Positions 28,217 to 37,403 of a stretch of 64,000 nt of DNA are shown here, piece by piece. Numbering within the stretch: the first letter of the stretch is position 1; each line of letters opens with the position of its first letter. This DNA comes from DASZWJ01 sp963813895 (GTDB taxonomy: Bacteria; Pseudomonadota; Gammaproteobacteria; JAURND01), in NCBI GenBank assembly GCA_963813895.1, contig CAWFAS010000003.1, forward strand, positions 496,001 through 560,000. The letters are read 5' to 3'. The notes under the pieces were generated by a model that worked only from the letters and a program-made list of their open reading frames with translations, searched no databases and had not been told where the DNA came from. Made by a program: the position numbers and the translations under genes.

Positions 28217-30172
28217 TTAGTCATTAGGTATGGTGGATATGTCAGGTTCAGGAGGAGCAGCTGGGGTCTTATTTTTATCTCCGGTAAGCGGAGTTGCCGA
28301 AGGCAAACCCTGACCAGCCGCTTGGACCTGTGGCTGAGCAATGGCCTGACCATGATCAGGTAATAAATAATAATCCAGCACTTTTTTGGCAACCACCGGC
28401 GCATAGTGTGGGTGGTTTTCCACCAACACCGCAATGGCAATTTGCGGCTTTTCTACTGGTGCAAAGCCAATAAACCAGGCATGAGCCCGGTATTTTTTCG
28501 GGATACTCGGGCTATCTTTGTCACCATAACTTTTAGGGCGGAAAACCTCGGCAGTACCGGTCTTGCCTCCCACAGTATAAGCCTCAGTATGCACAGAACG
28601 CGCCGTGCCAGCATCAACCACGCCTTTCATGGCATTAAGGACAAAATCCCACACCCACGGATTCTGCAATTTAACCTGAGGGGCCGGTTCAGGCGCGGCT
28701 GGAACGATAGTGCCATCAGGTTTTTGCCATTTTAGCGCGAAATGCGGTTTGTAACGTATGCCACGATTAGCCAGGCTCGCCATCGCTTCAGCCATCTGCA
28801 ATGGCGTAACCAAAGTAAACCCCTGCCCAATTCCTGCGTTCACCGTATCACCCTCATACCAGCCCTGCCCCATGGTAGCACGCTTCCAGGCGGGGGAAGG
28901 CACTACACCGCCTAATTCCTCATCCACATCCAGGCCAGTTGGCTTACCCAGCCCAAAACGGTATTGGATATCATTCATGCGGTTAATGCCCGCCTTGGCC
29001 GCTACGGTATAAAAATAAGTATCGCAGGATTGCACAATGGCCTTATACATATTAACTATACCGTGGCCGCCCTTTTTCCAGTCTTTAAATACATGGCTAA
29101 CACCCGGTATGCTAAACCAGCCTGGATCATGAATCGTAAAAGCGAGGTTGACAATATTTAGGTCCAGATATTGAGTGGCCAAAAACGGTTTCATGATGGA
29201 GCCTGATGGATAAAGCCCACGTAGGGCGCGGTTATATAACGGCCGCTCTGGGTCTTGCTGCAGGTTTTTATAATCCTGGGGAGTGATGCCTTTAACGAAC
29301 AAATTAGGATCGTAGCGCGGATTACTGACGAATGCCAACACCTCTCCGGTTGATGGTTTTATGGCCACTATTGCTCCCTGATCGTCTCCCAAAGCAGCCT
29401 CCGCCGCTTTTTGCAGCCCACTATCTATACTCAAGTACAAATTATCCCCAGGGATCGGCGCAATATTTTTTAATGTGCGCACCACTTGCCCGTTGGCATC
29501 TGTTTCTACCTGCTGGTAACCTACTTTGCCGTGCAACTGGGGCTCGTAAAATTTTTCAATCCCCAATTTACCTACGTAATTACTGGCTGCATAGTTGGTA
29601 CTGTCGACCGAAGCCAACTCCTGTTCATTGATACGCGCCACATAACCTATGGCACTCACCATGGTATCTCCCTGCGGATAATAGCGCATTAAGCGCCCGG
29701 TAATACCAAAACCCGGAAAGCGATACTGATCCAAATAAAATCTGGCCACTTCATCTTCAGTCAAGTTGAGTTTTAAGGATACGCCTTCCGAAGAGCGCCG
29801 CTGCTTAAGCGCGCGACGAAATTGCAGTAAATCTTCAGGGGTTATATTAATTATTTTTTCCACTTCCTTTAATGCCGCTTCAAAATGTGGCACCTGAGCG
29901 GGAATAACATCTAAACTATAAACTGGAACATTTTCTGCTAGTAATACCCCATTTCTATCATAAATCAGCCCGCGATTTGGGTCTACGGGAATCAAATTCA
30001 TCTGATTTTCATTAGATAATGTCGTATAGAGTTCATGTTGATTAATCTGCAGATAAACCAGCCGACCGATTAAAGCACATAATAATGCTACGACTAAAAA
30101 GATGGCGAAAAAAACTCGGCGCGTGAATAATTGCGCTTCAGCAGAATAATTTTTTAACTGCAGATTAACCAT
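28217..30172 (-). CDS. mrdA: Penicillin-binding protein 2
   Basis: This class B transpeptidase of the elongasome has 651 residues from the ATG at 30172 (CAGG upstream; an in-frame start at 30202 is less likely). An N-terminal membrane anchor (VFFAIFLVVALLCALIGRLVYL) is followed by the dimerisation domain and the transpeptidase motifs SIMK in YPSGSIMKPF, SCD in QSCDTYFYTVA and KTG in GGKTGTAEVF. The C-terminal tail is rich in Ala, Pro and Gln. It forms a pair with rodA. Confidence 0.97.
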   Translation of the reverse strand: MVNLQLKNYSAEAQLFTRRVFFAIFLVVALLCALIGRLVYLQINQHELYTTLSNENQMNLIPVDPNRGLIYDRNGVLLAENVPVYSLDVIPAQVPHFEAALKEVEKIINITPEDLLQFRRALKQRRSSEGVSLKLNLTEDEVARFYLDQYRFPGFGITGRLMRYYPQGDTMVSAIGYVARINEQELASVDSTNYAASNYVGKLGIEKFYEPQLHGKVGYQQVETDANGQVVRTLKNIAPIPGDNLYLSIDSGLQKAAEAALGDDQGAIVAIKPSTGEVLAFVSNPRYDPNLFVKGITPQDYKNLQQDPERPLYNRALRGLYPSGSIMKPFLATQYLDLNIVNLAFTIHDPGWFSIPGVSHVFKDWKKGGHGIVNMYKAIVQSCDTYFYTVAAKAGINRMNDIQYRFGLGKPTGLDVDEELGGVVPSPAWKRATMGQGWYEGDTVNAGIGQGFTLVTPLQMAEAMASLANRGIRYKPHFALKWQKPDGTIVPAAPEPAPQVKLQNPWVWDFVLNAMKGVVDAGTARSVHTEAYTVGGKTGTAEVFRPKSYGDKDSPSIPKKYRAHAWFIGFAPVEKPQIAIAVLVENHPHYAPVVAKKVLDYYLLPDHGQAIAQPQVQAAGQGLPSATPLTGDKNKTPAAPPEPDISTIPND

Positions 30173-30222
30173 AGTGTTAAACCTGAATTTTGTATAACCC
30201 ATTCTGTGTCAGCGGGGTGTTA

Positions 30223-30513
30223 AGGCTCTGTAAAACAATAACTTATCTTTTTAGCATCCCATCTAAGACTCATCTTCGCAGGCGGGAGGGTGTAGAAAAA
30301 CACTTACATAGAACAACCGACGTAGTCGTCCCGGCATGGAAGCCGGGATCCAGATCACAGGAAGTGAAAGTTTCGCTTTCCTGCGCCCTGGATCCCGGCT
30401 TCCTGCCGGGACGACGTTCCGTCGACTATGCGCGCATTTTTCTACACCCTCCCGCCTGCAAATCTGAGCCTCAGCTGGGCGCTAAAAAGATAAGTTATTG
30501 TTTTACAGAGCCT
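30223..30513. repeat. 291-bp foldback element, family B (copy 1)
   Basis: The element begins AGGCTCTGTAAAACAATAAC and ends in the exact inverse. The two arms are nearly complementary along their length, including CTACACCCTCCCGCCTGC and GTCGTCCCGGCATGGAAGCC, and meet near a small central loop. No protein is encoded. Copy 2 of the same length lies at 37103-37393 in the opposite orientation. This is typical of a MITE moved by a transposase elsewhere in the genome. Confidence 0.9.
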
Positions 30514-30565
30514 AAGCTCAGTCAGCTGTTTGTAATAGCCCCACAACATGACTCAGGAAATATAT

Positions 30566-31036
30566 TTATACCCGATGATAAGGATGATTATGCAGCAGAC
30601 TATAGGCGCGATAAATCTGCTCTACTACAAGGATTCGCACCAAGGGATGAGGAAAAGTAAGCGGAGAGAGTGACCACCGATAATTCGCCCTGGCCATGCA
30701 GATAGGGGCCAAGCCCTCTGGACCGCCTACCAACAAACTGACATTATTACTACCATCATGCCAAGTTTGTAATTGCTGCGCTAATCCCTGCGTATCCCAC
30801 AACTGTCCATGTTCTGTTAAAGCAATGATCAAATCACCAGAAGGTACTGCAGCTAATAACTGCTCGCCTTCACGGTGTAATAATCGGTTCATATCAGCGC
30901 CTTTGGTTCTTTTGGCCGCTGCGACTTCAATTAATTTTACTGCAAAAACTGAGGGAAATCGTGATATATACTCTTCTACGCCTGCATTTACCCAATCGGG
31001 CATGCGTGTTCCCACTGCGATCAGATTAATTTTCAT
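30566..31036 (-). CDS. rlmH: 23S rRNA pseudouridine-1915 N3-methyltransferase
   Basis: RlmH is a SPOUT-fold enzyme that methylates pseudouridine 1915 in helix 69. The protein has 156 residues. The N-terminus MKINLIAVGTRMPDWV, the SAM-knot sequence LLVGGPEGLAP and the C-terminus RILVVEQIYRAYSLLHNHPYH are diagnostic. It follows rsfS with a 40-bp gap, in the usual order rsfS-rlmH-mrdA-rodA. Confidence 0.97.
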   Translation of the reverse strand: MKINLIAVGTRMPDWVNAGVEEYISRFPSVFAVKLIEVAAAKRTKGADMNRLLHREGEQLLAAVPSGDLIIALTEHGQLWDTQGLAQQLQTWHDGSNNVSLLVGGPEGLAPICMARANYRWSLSPLTFPHPLVRILVVEQIYRAYSLLHNHPYHRV

Positions 31037-31076
31037 TCAAGTTATTTCACCACAGTCTTTCAAAATTTCCTACGCT

Positions 31077-31436
31077 TCATTTCTGAGAACCGGTCTTTTC
31101 TTGGCGTAACTGTTTAGCAGAACTCCATAATTTCTCTAGACTATAAAATTCACGGGTTTCAGGCAACATGATGTGAACTATCACATCACCTAAATCCACT
31201 AGAATCCAGTCACCAAATTCTTGCCCCTCTATTCCCAGTGGTTGCCTACCTTGCTGTTTACTTTCAGTTAATAGATGTTCAGCAATCGACTTTGTATGTC
31301 GGTTAGAGGTACCGCTACAGATCACCATGGCATCTGCAATATCAGTGAGATGAGTTACATCTAAAGTGACCACTTCCTGTGCTTTCATTTCATCCAAAAT
31401 GTGTAATACAAAATTTAATAACGTCGATGACGGCAT
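31077..31436 (-). CDS. rsfS: Ribosome silencing factor RsfS
   Basis: RsfS binds protein L14 of the 50S subunit and blocks subunit joining when nutrients are low. The 119 residues carry the DUF143 pattern DVTHLTDIADAMVICSGTSNRHTKSIAEH and GDWILVDLGDVIVHIMLPETREFYSLEKLW. It lies upstream of rlmH and downstream of nadD, the common arrangement. Confidence 0.97.
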   Translation of the reverse strand: MPSSTLLNFVLHILDEMKAQEVVTLDVTHLTDIADAMVICSGTSNRHTKSIAEHLLTESKQQGRQPLGIEGQEFGDWILVDLGDVIVHIMLPETREFYSLEKLWSSAKQLRQEKTGSQK

Positions 31437-31456
31437 GATCAGATTTTCTCCAGTAC

Positions 31457-31480
31457 CTTAGGCTCTGTATAGAGCCTTAG
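31457..31480. repeat. Collapsed family B element or terminator hairpin
   Basis: CTTAGGCTCTGTATAGAGCCTTAG is a short palindrome made of two ends of the 291-bp element fused together, as if the middle had been deleted. It lies between rsfS and nadD and may form a weak RNA hairpin. Confidence 0.5.
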
Positions 31481-31481
31481 T

Positions 31482-32123
31482 TTAACGATACAATTTATTT
31501 TCGCAAATATATTCCCACACTTTAGGTGGCAATTTGTCCGAAACATCAATTCCTTGGGCTAATTTTTCCCGGATTTCAGTTCCGGAAACTGAAAAAGGTG
31601 TTAGCTCTAGCAAAAAAATCGCCCCAGCGGGCTTTTGATGTAATACATTGGCATTATAGATTTGTTGGGCTTTGAGCAGATTTTTTACCGCTGCACTGGG
31701 CACAAATTCAAAATCCGCGCGCGTGGTTACAATAATATGCGCAAGATCTGCTATCCGTTGCCATTCTCGCCATTGTTCAAAATGTGAAAACTGATCTACA
31801 CCTATGATTACGCATAACGAGGCTGTGGGATTTTCTGCGCGGATGGAGGCTAAAGTATCTATAGTGTAAGAATACCCCCCCCGTTTCAACTCCCGATCAT
31901 CCGCCATCAAACCATGGTAATCAGTTATTGCCAGTTGTACCATATCAAAGCGCTGCTGCGCAGATGCTGTGGTTGGCTGCTTACGTAAGAGCGGTTGGTT
32001 GGTTGGAATAAGGCATAATTGCTGTAATTGCAGGCTCTGATAAACCGATAGAGCTAACTGAATATGGCCCAGATGAATAGGATCAAATGTCCCACCTAAA
32101 ATACCGACTGCAGATTTTTTCAA
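31482..32123 (-). CDS. nadD: Nicotinate-nucleotide adenylyltransferase
   Basis: NadD makes deamido-NAD from nicotinate mononucleotide and ATP. The nucleotidyltransferase motif GILGGTFDPIHLGHIQLA is at the N-terminus and the SGTEIREKLAQG motif near the C-terminus. Its 213 residues match the family. It overlaps the holA stop by 4 bp. Confidence 0.96.
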   Translation of the reverse strand: MKKSAVGILGGTFDPIHLGHIQLALSVYQSLQLQQLCLIPTNQPLLRKQPTTASAQQRFDMVQLAITDYHGLMADDRELKRGGYSYTIDTLASIRAENPTASLCVIIGVDQFSHFEQWREWQRIADLAHIIVTTRADFEFVPSAAVKNLLKAQQIYNANVLHQKPAGAIFLLELTPFSVSGTEIREKLAQGIDVSDKLPPKVWEYICENKLYR

Positions 32124-33133
32124 AGACAGGCCTCCCCCGCCATTGCCAATGATAGATCCGCCAATTCATCCCACACTGCCCCAGCGACACCGCCCTTGAT
32201 CACCGCATCAATTCGCGCCGCACGCTGTAAACACTGCCGCAACGTGGCCGAGGAATGTTGTGCCAAGGTACGCTTGACCCAAGGCTTGCGCTTTTCCCAT
32301 ACCTGTTGCCCAGCCACTACTTGCTCTAGGGATTTGCCTGCGCTTCGTGCCTGAGCCAAGGGCATCAATTGACGCAACTCGCGCACCAGTGCCCATAAAA
32401 TCAAGGTGGCCTCAACCCCTTCCGCACGCAATCCAGACAAAATTCGCACAATGAGGGGCGCATTTCCCTGCAAGACATGGTCTGCCAAATCAAATACATT
32501 AAAACGAGCGTTGTCGGCACTGGCTTCCTCAATCTGCGCAGCTGTTAATATACCCGCAGAATACAGCAAACTCAGCTTTTCTATTTCTTGTGCAGCTGCT
32601 AATAGATTGCCTTGGGTTCGCGCCACCAGCAATTCTATTCCTTGCCGATCAGCCTTTAATCCCACCTTTTGTAACCGGCGCAGGAGAAATGGTGCGATTT
32701 GCGTGGATTGTAATGGCCATATAGGTACTACAACGCCCTGCTTCTCAATTGCTTTTACCCAAGCAGTTTTCTGTGCAGCGGCATCGAGCTTACTCGTTGT
32801 AATCAGCAATAGTTTGTCTGCTGGTAAACGCTCAAGGTAATCGGATAATATTTTTTTGCCACTTTCATTTAGCTTTGGCGACAGCATACGCAATTCCAGA
32901 CACTGCTTATCACTGAATAGCGAACCGTTTTGAGTTGCAGCCTTAAAGGATTGCCAATCAAATCCTGCATCTACGGTAAAACTAAGCCGCTCTGCAAAAC
33001 CGCCTTTCAGCGCAGCGGCTCTTATGGCATCAGCCGCTTCCTGTACCAATAAAATTTCATCGCCGCTAATTAAATAAACCGGTCGTAAATTCCGTTCCAG
33101 ATGGGGGGGTAATTGGTCGTATGCAAGCTTCAT
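32120..33133 (-). CDS. holA: DNA polymerase III delta subunit
   Basis: HolA opens the beta sliding clamp within the clamp loader. The 337 residues show the family pattern HLERNLRPVYLISGDEILLVQEAADAIR, LELRMLSPKL, LLLITTSKLD and the C-terminal collar with LVRELRQLMPLAQ. The order lptE-holA-nadD-rsfS-rlmH is that of E. coli. leuS, normally upstream of lptE, is absent and is replaced by a foldback repeat and an SDR gene. Confidence 0.95.
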   Translation of the reverse strand: MKLAYDQLPPHLERNLRPVYLISGDEILLVQEAADAIRAAALKGGFAERLSFTVDAGFDWQSFKAATQNGSLFSDKQCLELRMLSPKLNESGKKILSDYLERLPADKLLLITTSKLDAAAQKTAWVKAIEKQGVVVPIWPLQSTQIAPFLLRRLQKVGLKADRQGIELLVARTQGNLLAAAQEIEKLSLLYSAGILTAAQIEEASADNARFNVFDLADHVLQGNAPLIVRILSGLRAEGVEATLILWALVRELRQLMPLAQARSAGKSLEQVVAGQQVWEKRKPWVKRTLAQHSSATLRQCLQRAARIDAVIKGGVAGAVWDELADLSLAMAGEACL

Positions 33134-33168
33134 AAGGACGCGGTCAATAGGGGTGAACGTTCAAAAAA

Positions 33169-33699
33169 TTAGGTGTTCTGCAATACCTTGGCTATCTGCG
33201 CCGAACTCAAACGATTATAGAGCTGCGAAACGATGTTTCGATACATCTCCTGTTCTAACTGGCTTAGTTGATTGTTAGATTTAATAAGCTGATTGGAGCT
33301 CAATACTAAACTACGGGTGTCACTCAAAACCATAGGGGGTGATAATGGTTTGCCCGCTGGATCCTCCAGGATCATAGTTACCACATATCTCACATTATAT
33401 ACGCGGGTTTGATTGCTGGTACCGATGGTTCCTGCCGTATAGGTGAGCTGTGGCTTTAATACGTGCAAGGTAATAGGGGCTTGAGCTTCAGAATCAGCCA
33501 AAATAATGCCCGAAGATTGTAGACTAGAACGTAGAGCCGATTCAAAATTACCGTAAGGATCTTCAGCCTTGATGTATAATGTGTGTAATTGGGGTGGGAA
33601 CTCATTACGATTGCGCAATTTAAACGCGCACCCACTTAAACTGAACATTAATATGCTTAGTAGTGCGCACACAAAAAAGTATTGAAGGCTCTTATACAT
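33169..33699 (-). CDS. lptE: LPS assembly lipoprotein LptE
   Basis: LptE plugs the outer-membrane LptD barrel for LPS insertion. A type II signal sequence has the lipobox LSGC (SILMFSLSGCAFKLR). The mature part contains TLYIKAEDPYGNFESALRSSL and the segment VRYVVTMILEDPAGKPL, typical of LptE. 176 residues. It lies 35 bp before holA. Confidence 0.93.
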   Translation of the reverse strand: MYKSLQYFFVCALLSILMFSLSGCAFKLRNRNEFPPQLHTLYIKAEDPYGNFESALRSSLQSSGIILADSEAQAPITLHVLKPQLTYTAGTIGTSNQTRVYNVRYVVTMILEDPAGKPLSPPMVLSDTRSLVLSSNQLIKSNNQLSQLEQEMYRNIVSQLYNRLSSAQIAKVLQNT

Positions 33700-33740
33700 A
33701 AATTGTATCTAGTCAATTAAAATCTGAATACCTGCATAAC

Positions 33741-33923
33741 ATACTCGAAGCGTTTGAAATTTAGGCGTTAGAGCAGCGCATCTTGCACCAATCTTCGCCC
33801 GATCTTCAATCGTAAAAACTCGAAATAAGAATAACTATTTCTGCGTTTTTACTCAATTAGATCGGGCGAATTTTGGCACAATCTGCACTACTCTAACACC
33901 TAAATTTCAAACGCTTCGAGTAT
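33741..33923. repeat. Foldback element, family F
   Basis: Inverted arms (ATACTCGAAGCGTTTGAAAT and inverse, then TTAGGCGTTAGAG against CTCTAACACCTAA) enclose a further inverted pair (TTCGCCCGATCT against AGATCGGGCGAA). The element is 183 bp long with no ORF. Solo ends of the same type are at 12241, 16684 and, degenerate, 46193. It fills the spacer between lptE and the SDR gene. Confidence 0.85.
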
Positions 33924-33955
33924 AGCAGCTTGACTATTTTTTTTTCAACCTTAAG

Positions 33956-34717
33956 ATGGCTACTACTATGACATCCTTACCCTCACCCAAAACCATTTTA
34001 ATTACTGGAGCTGCTAAACGCATTGGTAAGGCCATTGCTGAGCTGCTACATGAAAGTGGTATGCGCATCATCATCCACTATCGCTCTTCCAGTAACGCAG
34101 CTGAGAAACTCAGCGCCCAACTGAATGAGCAACGCCCTCACTCCGCTGCCATAGTTCAGGCCGACCTAACCCGTATGGCAGATATCACTCGCCTGAGTCA
34201 AGAAGCCTTCGACATTTGGGGATGCCTGGATGTACTCATTAATAATGCCTCCGCTTTTTTTCCCACACCAATGGGAATTGCCAATGAAGATCAGTGGCAA
34301 CAATTGATGGATGCCAACTTAAAAGCTCCCTTTTTTCTGTCTCAAGCGATTGCACCTTGGTTAGAAAAAAGAAAAGGGTGCATTATCAACCTAGGTGATA
34401 TTCATGCCGGCCGGCCATTAAAAAATTATCCCGTTTACTGTATTTCTAAAGCAGGAATCATCATGATGACCTATGCCTTGGCTAAAGAATTAGCCCCCGA
34501 GATACGCGTTAATGCCGTTTCCCCAGGTGCAATTTTATGGCCCGAAGATAGAAACGAGTTAAATACCGCACTTAAAGATGAAATTACTTCACGCATTGCT
34601 TTAGGAAAGCCTGGTGACCCAAGAGACATTGCCAAAGCGGTATTGTTTCTTATTGAATCGGATTATATTACCGGCCAAGTATTGGCGGTAGATGGAGGGC
34701 GGTTATTGAACTGCTAA
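33956..34717 (+). CDS. SDR oxidoreductase, probable pteridine reductase
   Basis: This classical short-chain dehydrogenase has 253 residues, or 250 if it starts at the internal Met in TMTSL. The coenzyme motif is TGAAKRIGKAIA with the Arg typical of NADPH-using pteridine reductases (TGxxxRxG). The catalytic Tyr-x3-Lys is in YCISKAG and VNAVSPGAI follows. GDIHAG in place of the common SS.AG also fits the pteridine reductase group. It may supply reduced pterin or dihydrofolate alongside FolE. Substrate is inferred. Confidence 0.82.
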   Translation: MATTMTSLPSPKTILITGAAKRIGKAIAELLHESGMRIIIHYRSSSNAAEKLSAQLNEQRPHSAAIVQADLTRMADITRLSQEAFDIWGCLDVLINNASAFFPTPMGIANEDQWQQLMDANLKAPFFLSQAIAPWLEKRKGCIINLGDIHAGRPLKNYPVYCISKAGIIMMTYALAKELAPEIRVNAVSPGAILWPEDRNELNTALKDEITSRIALGKPGDPRDIAKAVLFLIESDYITGQVLAVDGGRLLNC

Positions 34718-34740
34718 TGCTATGTTAGGGTTCTGCGGGG

Positions 34741-34774
34741 GCTGTCATCCTGAACGCAGTGAAGGATGACAGCC
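34741..34774. repeat. CTGTCATCC palindrome
   Basis: GCTGTCATCCTGAACGCAGTGAAGGATGACAGC is a hairpin of the CTGTCATCCTGA family between the convergent SDR and ABC permease genes, where it can act as a terminator. Confidence 0.6.
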
Positions 34775-34814
34775 AAGCTCTTGCGGGAGAAAGTTTCTGT
34801 GTGCACCCACATCC

Positions 34815-35585
34815 CTAAGTTTTAATTCCAGTTCCCCGATTCAATAGAGTCAAGGCGATTAAAAACAAAATCACAGTCAGAGTAAATAATATAAAAAAAG
34901 CAAACACTACATTCACATCTGAAATCCCTAACATACCAAACCGAAATAAGTTTATAAAATATAAGATGGGATTAAAAAACGATAATGTGTGCCAAAAACC
35001 AGTCAATAAATGTACGGAAAAAAATACGCCTCCTAAAAAGGTCAGCGGGGTAAGAAAGAATGTAGGAATAAAACCGACATCATCAAAATTTTTCGCCAAC
35101 ATAGCATTTATAAAACCAGCCAAAGAAAATACCGCTGCTGTTAATATAATAGATAGAGCCATTAAATAAAAATGACTGATATGTAAGTGGGTAAAAAATA
35201 AGGCTGTAATGGTGACTAAAATCGCATTTAAAATACCACGAACAACCCCACCGGATAAATATCCCATCAAAATCAGCCAATTGGGCAGAGGGGCAATTAA
35301 TAAATTCTCAATGTGCTTGAAAAATTTAGAGGCAAAAAAGGAAAAAGCGACGCCTGCGTAAGAGTTGCTAATGACCGACATCATGATTAGGCCGGGGCTA
35401 ATAAATTCGATGTAACTCACTCCCCCCATAGTGCCAATACGTCCACCGATCAGACGACCGAAAATAAGAAAATATAGCGCGGTAGTAAGTACTGAAGGCA
35501 ATAATGTTTCCACCCAATATCCGAGAATCCGCTCAATTTCTCTAGTGACAATGGTTTTATAGCCAATAAAATAGTTACCCGCCAT
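34815..35585 (-). CDS. ABC-2 type transporter permease (YadH-like)
   Basis: This integral membrane subunit of an exporter has 256 residues from the ATG at 35585, which overlaps the end of the ATPase gene by 11 bp. Six hydrophobic segments are visible. The ABC-2 signature SPGLIMMSVISNSYAGVAFS and the C-terminal LTPLTFLGGVFFS...FNPILYFINLFR match the YadH group. The substrate is unknown. The longer start at 35609 is less likely. Confidence 0.9.
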   Translation of the reverse strand: MAGNYFIGYKTIVTREIERILGYWVETLLPSVLTTALYFLIFGRLIGGRIGTMGGVSYIEFISPGLIMMSVISNSYAGVAFSFFASKFFKHIENLLIAPLPNWLILMGYLSGGVVRGILNAILVTITALFFTHLHISHFYLMALSIILTAAVFSLAGFINAMLAKNFDDVGFIPTFFLTPLTFLGGVFFSVHLLTGFWHTLSFFNPILYFINLFRFGMLGISDVNVVFAFFILFTLTVILFLIALTLLNRGTGIKT

Positions 35586-36507
35586 GATTTTTTTCCTGTC
35601 CAGTCGCAACCAATTGTAAGAATAGTTCTTCCAACCGGTTACTTTTGTTCCGCATACGTGAAACCTGAATGGATTGCTGCGACAAAGCTACAAATAAGTT
35701 GTTCAGGGTTTGAGTTTGATTTAAATCAACTTCCAGAGTTAATTCATCCACCAGACGGGTGGGGTAGCCCGCTAATACAGGAGCTTGCTGTAATGGATTT
35801 TGAAGATATAAAACTACCGTCTCCATACTCAGCCTGCCCAGCAAAGTACTCATCTTAGTATTCTCGATAATAGTGCCGTGATCAATAATGGCAATATTGC
35901 GACATAAGCTCTCAGCTTCTTCCAAGTAATGGGTAGTTAAAATAATCGTTGTGCCTTGTTCATTAATCTGGCGCAGAAATTGCCACATTAAGCGACGCAT
36001 TTCTATATCCACCCCAGCAGTGGGCTCGTCAAGTATTAACAGTTTAGGTTCATGTACTAAAGCCCGTGCAATCATCAAGCGTCGCTTCATGCCGCCGGAC
36101 AGCATGCGTGCCTGCGCTTTTCGTTTATCCCATAGTTCTAGCTGTTTTAAATATTTTTCAGCGCGCTCTTTCGCAACGGACACTGGTAAGCCATAGAATC
36201 CACCCTGGTTGATCACCGCTTTTTCAACTTCATCAAAGAACATAAAGTTATATTCCTGCGGTACCAAGCCAATATAGGATTTGACCCTTTCAGGCTCGAG
36301 ATCCATATCTTTATCAAAGACGAGCACTTTCCCGGATGTTTTATTCACTAAAGAAGTGATTATACCAATTAAAGTGGTCTTGCCAGCGCCATTTGGACCT
36401 AATAAAGCAAAAAAATCGCCCTCTTCCACAGTGAGATCAATTTTTTTTAGCGCCTGCACGCTATTTTTATAGGTTTTTTCTAATTGTTGAACTGAAAGTG
36501 CGTGCAT
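35575..36507 (-). CDS. ABC transporter ATPase (YadG-like)
   Basis: The nucleotide-binding subunit partnering the ABC-2 permease has 310 residues. Walker A is GPNGAGKTTLIG, the signature is MLSGGMKRRLMIARAL, Walker B LLILDEPTAGVDIEMR, and the switch His is in TTHYLEEAE. The C-terminal extension of about 80 residues, ending NHGG, is typical for YadG/drug-exporter ATPases. The two genes form an operon. Confidence 0.95.
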   Translation of the reverse strand: MHALSVQQLEKTYKNSVQALKKIDLTVEEGDFFALLGPNGAGKTTLIGIITSLVNKTSGKVLVFDKDMDLEPERVKSYIGLVPQEYNFMFFDEVEKAVINQGGFYGLPVSVAKERAEKYLKQLELWDKRKAQARMLSGGMKRRLMIARALVHEPKLLILDEPTAGVDIEMRRLMWQFLRQINEQGTTIILTTHYLEEAESLCRNIAIIDHGTIIENTKMSTLLGRLSMETVVLYLQNPLQQAPVLAGYPTRLVDELTLEVDLNQTQTLNNLFVALSQQSIQVSRMRNKSNRLEELFLQLVATGQEKNHGG

Positions 36508-36662
36508 AGATTTAAGAAGGGTATTTTATGTGTGAACTTAATTACACTGGCAGCAAGACCAGGGCTGTCGACAATTCGTGATAATGCGCATCCTTATTGT
36601 GCTTGCAAATGCGCAAACCACAAAGTCATACGCGACTTGCAACAGCCCTTCGCCTTTAATTT

Positions 36663-36851
36663 TTACGGCCGGGGACGGCAAGAAAACAGATATTTGATCA
36701 AAGCACCTACCGCTAAAATTGGAATCATTACTTCAATAAATCTTGAAACGTAAACTAAATCCATCAGCTTTTCTTGAGGCATCACTGATACTGAGATACC
36801 CATGATTACAGCCAATACAAGAAAGACAATTGCAAAAACTCTACCACACAT
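36663..36851 (-). CDS. Small two-helix membrane protein, 62 residues
   Basis: Two hydrophobic helices (about 4-24 and 36-56) are separated by a short polar loop (MPQEKLMDLVYVSRF) and followed by a basic tail. I recognise no family. A ribosome site (AAAAGGAGCATCC) precedes the ATG, which supports a real gene. The spacer 36852-37102 on its upstream side shows nothing further. Confidence 0.65.
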   Translation of the reverse strand: MCGRVFAIVFLVLAVIMGISVSVMPQEKLMDLVYVSRFIEVMIPILAVGALIKYLFSCRPRP

Positions 36852-37102
36852 TATGGATGCTCCTTTTTATATATTCAGAATCCAAATATTCCTTACCAAG
36901 CAGAATAGGCATGACAAGGCACAAACACCAATAGCCTTGCAGAAAATAAAATAGTATCGCTATCCCAAGCTTTTTTACAAAAAATGGATAGTGACTAATT
37001 CTCTTCAAGGCTTATGCTACCGAGCGTAAAGCTATCATAAAAAAAATGTATTGTCCCATTAATTCTGTGGATTTTCTGCAATAATGAGATTGAAACTTAG
37101 TT

Positions 37103-37393
37103 AGGCTCTGTAAAACAATAACTTATCTTTTTAGCGCCCAGCTGAGGCTCAGATTTGCAGGCGGGAGGGTGTAGAAAAATGCGTGCATAGTCGACGGAAC
37201 GTCGTCCCGGCAGGAAGCCGGGATCCAGGGCGCAGGAAAGCGAAATTTTCACATCCTGTGCTCTGAATCCCGGCTTCCATGCCGGGACGACTGCGTCGGT
37301 TGTTCTATGTAAGTGTTTTTCTACACCCTCCCGCCTGCGAAGATGAGTCTTAGATGGGATGCTAAAAAGATAAGTTATTGTTTTACAGAGCCT
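37103..37393. repeat. 291-bp foldback element, family B (copy 2)
   Basis: Same length and terminal sequence as the copy at 30223-30513 but inverted with respect to it. The arms differ from that copy at only a few positions outside the centre. It ends 10 bp past the dksA stop codon and may serve as its terminator. The two copies bound a 7-kb segment from rlmH to the small membrane protein. Confidence 0.9.
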
Positions 37394-37403
37394 TATGTGC
37401 TGA

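Noticed and set aside
30190..30660. 156-residue ORF across copy 1 of the 291-bp repeat
   Set aside because: Its sequence is a translation of the repeat and reappears inverted in the ORF at 37097-37432. Both are repeat artefacts, not proteins.
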